64,000 bases of DNA from the NCBI RefSeq assembly GCF_913776015.1, contig NZ_CAJYMD010000028.1, positions 59,924 through 123,923 of the forward strand, read 5' to 3'. The first letter of the stretch is position 1. Every line of letters starts with the position of its first letter. The stretch is from an uncultured Oxalicibacterium sp. (GTDB lineage: Bacteria > Pseudomonadota > Gammaproteobacteria > Burkholderiales > Burkholderiaceae_D). A program made the translations under genes and the position numbers. Positions 61,819 through 64,000 of this stretch are shown piece after piece. The notes beneath the pieces are model-generated. The model was not told where the DNA came from, ran no database searches, and worked only from the letters and a program-made list of their open reading frames with translations.

Positions 61819-62966
61819 TAGTGTCGCTCCGCCCACATGAGTGCACCAACCGCCGCCATCATGAACATGGCACTCGGCAAGATGGCAGTGGCTAATGGCG
61901 GCCAGGTATTGAGCAGACCGAGATGAGAAAACAAGCTATTGATCAACTGGAAGCTCACGCCAATCATTATGCCGGTGAAAATCTTCAGGCTCACGCCGCC
62001 GGAACGGAAATGCAGATAGGCGAATGGCAGCGCCAAGGCCATCATGACGAATACGGCGAACGGATACGTCACTTTTTTCCAGAAGGCGATTTCGTATCGC
62101 GCAGTCTCGCGGTTGTTTTCGGAAAGATAGTTGGTGTAGCTGATCAGATCAAGAGCCGACATGTCTTCCGGATTGGAAAAACCGACTGACAGGATTTCCG
62201 GCGTAACCTCTGAAATCAGCGGACGGGTCGCAAAACGCGTGGTCGAAATCGCAGCGGTGATATCGCTGGCCTGCTTGGCACCAAATAGATTGCCTTCCTT
62301 GAACTTGGCTTCCGAACCGTCATACAACGTCCATTGATTGCCGCCCTGATAATCGGCGCGCGTTGCCGTAATCAGCGATACCAGATGGAAGTTGGTATCG
62401 AATTCGTAGATTTTCAGACCGAGCAATTCGCCATTCGGTTGTACTGTCCGCACATTGAGAAAACGCGAACCAACTGTTTCCCCCGTGACGCCATCGGCAC
62501 GAATCACATCCTTGGTCCACAACCCCGAGCGGAATTCCTGCGACAACGATTGCCCCTGGCTCAGCAACTTGGTGCGCTCGGCCATCGCCGAACTGTAAGG
62601 CACGACAAATTCGCCGACCAGAAACGTGACAATCGCAAACATGAAACCAATCTTGAACAGCATGCCGCCTGCCATGGCGGTCGACATGCTCGATGCCCGC
62701 ATGATCGTGAATTCGGAACGTGCGGCGAATTGCGAGAGTGCCCAGATCGTACCGATCAGTGCTGCAATCGGCATCAGCTCATAGATATAGCCGGGCAAAC
62801 CCAACGTGACATAGATGAGCGCCTGCTGCAGCGTGTAGCCACCATGCCCGATTGCCTTCAGCTCGCCAACCATGTCGAAAAAGGCGAACAAGGCGAGGAA
62901 AGCAATCAGTACGAAAAGAACCGAGCGGCCGATCTCACGCGCGAAATATTTTTGGAGGACTTTCAT
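61818..62966 (-). CDS. lptG: LPS export ABC transporter permease LptG
   Basis: KYFAREIGRSVLFVLIAFLALFAFFDMVGEL...ALPFAYLHFRSGGVSLKIFTGIMIGVSFQLINSLFSHLGLL. Confidence 0.95.
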   Translation of the reverse strand: MKVLQKYFAREIGRSVLFVLIAFLALFAFFDMVGELKAIGHGGYTLQQALIYVTLGLPGYIYELMPIAALIGTIWALSQFAARSEFTIMRASSMSTAMAGGMLFKIGFMFAIVTFLVGEFVVPYSSAMAERTKLLSQGQSLSQEFRSGLWTKDVIRADGVTGETVGSRFLNVRTVQPNGELLGLKIYEFDTNFHLVSLITATRADYQGGNQWTLYDGSEAKFKEGNLFGAKQASDITAAISTTRFATRPLISEVTPEILSVGFSNPEDMSALDLISYTNYLSENNRETARYEIAFWKKVTYPFAVFVMMALALPFAYLHFRSGGVSLKIFTGIMIGVSFQLINSLFSHLGLLNTWPPLATAILPSAMFMMAAVGALMWAERH

Positions 62967-64000
62967 GCTGCCGCCTTGCTACCGAACAGATTGCGTTTGA
63001 AACGCGCCCACACCACCAATGGATGGCAGGCGCTATTGACCTTGAGCCGCCACAGGAAAAATACCGTGATGACGATGATCGCCACCAGATGCACAGGCCA
63101 CCATGCCAGCATGAAACTACTGCGCTGCTGCACCACGGTGGCTTGCGCAAAGCTCAGCATATTGCTGTAAAAGACGAACAGGAACAGGGCAATCAGCAGA
63201 TTCGCCGAACGACCGCCGCGCGGATTGACGAAGCCCAGCGGAATCGCCAACACCATGAGCAGCACGCCCATGATCGGCAGCGAAACACGCCAGACCAGCT
63301 CGCCATCATTGAAATTGTTACGGTTTTTCAAAAGATCCCAGGTGGCCAAGGCACGCGCCGATGTATCGCCCGCCACGGCTTCCGATTTGCGCGCCACCAG
63401 CACACCGTAACGATCGAACTCCATCAGCTGAAAATCGGACTGCGTCGGTACACCGTCATAACGACGACCCTGATGCATGACAAGAAATTTGTCGCCATTC
63501 TTGTCGATTTCGACCGTGCCTTCCTTTGCCACCACCACACTGTTCGTGCCGTTACGCATGCCGCTCACGAACACATTCTTTACACGCGTGGTATCGCCAG
63601 AGACGCCTTCAACGAAAAACACGCGATCGGCGGATGACGACTCCTGGAATTTACCGGGCGACACACGCGCAATATCTTCGCGGTTGGCATAACGTTCCTT
63701 ATAGATGGCACTTTGCTGGTTGGACCACGGCGTCAGGAAAACGCTGAGCAGAGTCGTCATCGCTACGATCGGCAAGGCAAACATCAGGACCGGTTTGATC
63801 CAGCGCGACAGACTGAGGCCGGAGGCGAACCACACCACCATTTCCGAATCCTGATAGGCGCGCGTGACGACCAGCAGTACGGAAACGAATCCCGTCAGAT
63901 TCAAGATGATCGGCAAATAATTAAGTGCGGAAAAACTCAGCAGTGCCACCACATCCGAAGACGCGACCTTGCCACCAGCCGCCTGCCCCAGGATACGAAT
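62963..64000 (-). CDS. lptF: LPS export ABC transporter permease LptF, N-terminus beyond window end
   Basis: Frame continues to the window edge (IRILGQAAGGKVASSDVVALLSFSALNYLPIIL). FLTPWSNQQSAIYKERYANREDIARVSPGKFQ. Confidence 0.94.
   Translation of the reverse strand: MRILGQAAGGKVASSDVVALLSFSALNYLPIILNLTGFVSVLLVVTRAYQDSEMVVWFASGLSLSRWIKPVLMFALPIVAMTTLLSVFLTPWSNQQSAIYKERYANREDIARVSPGKFQESSSADRVFFVEGVSGDTTRVKNVFVSGMRNGTNSVVVAKEGTVEIDKNGDKFLVMHQGRRYDGVPTQSDFQLMEFDRYGVLVARKSEAVAGDTSARALATWDLLKNRNNFNDGELVWRVSLPIMGVLLMVLAIPLGFVNPRGGRSANLLIALFLFVFYSNMLSFAQATVVQQRSSFMLAWWPVHLVAIIVITVFFLWRLKVNSACHPLVVWARFKRNLFGSKAAA

Overview
The window is a gene-dense chromosomal segment of a betaproteobacterium. 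Gene content and synteny look like Burkholderiales/Oxalobacteraceae (inference). It is almost entirely housekeeping and metabolic. Main blocks, left to right: small accessory genes (a ComJ-like and a Rap1a/Tai-like protein, a PACE-type transporter), tRNA-Ser(CGA), and an EAL-CBS-GGDEF protein; serS, rarA, lolA, ftsK and trxB; PII (glnB/glnK) with nadE; a Ser/Thr kinase; ppa and hemYXDC; ppc; an AlgZ/AlgR-like LytTR two-component pair divergent from argH; pmbA, yjgA, mog and an esterase; purU and a bactofilin; DUF898 plus an M48 peptidase; efp and earP; a MarR-OMP-HlyD-MFS efflux operon; nrdR, glyA and xth; and cysB, TSUP, cysI, DUF934, cysH, cysD, cysN, cobA, followed by cbiX, lptG and lptF. 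I found no transposase, phage, CRISPR array or rRNA. The least explained signal is a pair of diverged, inverted ~200-nt repeats at about 35910-36115 and 36190-36405, between the esterase gene and purU. Each copy has a central hairpin, and the two copies differ by paired compensatory changes in the stem. Other leads are a multi-stem palindromic element between glyA and xth, a 7+7 dyad in the cysB/TSUP intergenic region, two adjacent orphan immunity/inhibitor-like genes, and a predicted Tat-lipoprotein FAA-hydrolase family protein. All family assignments come from reading the translated sequences. No database search was run.
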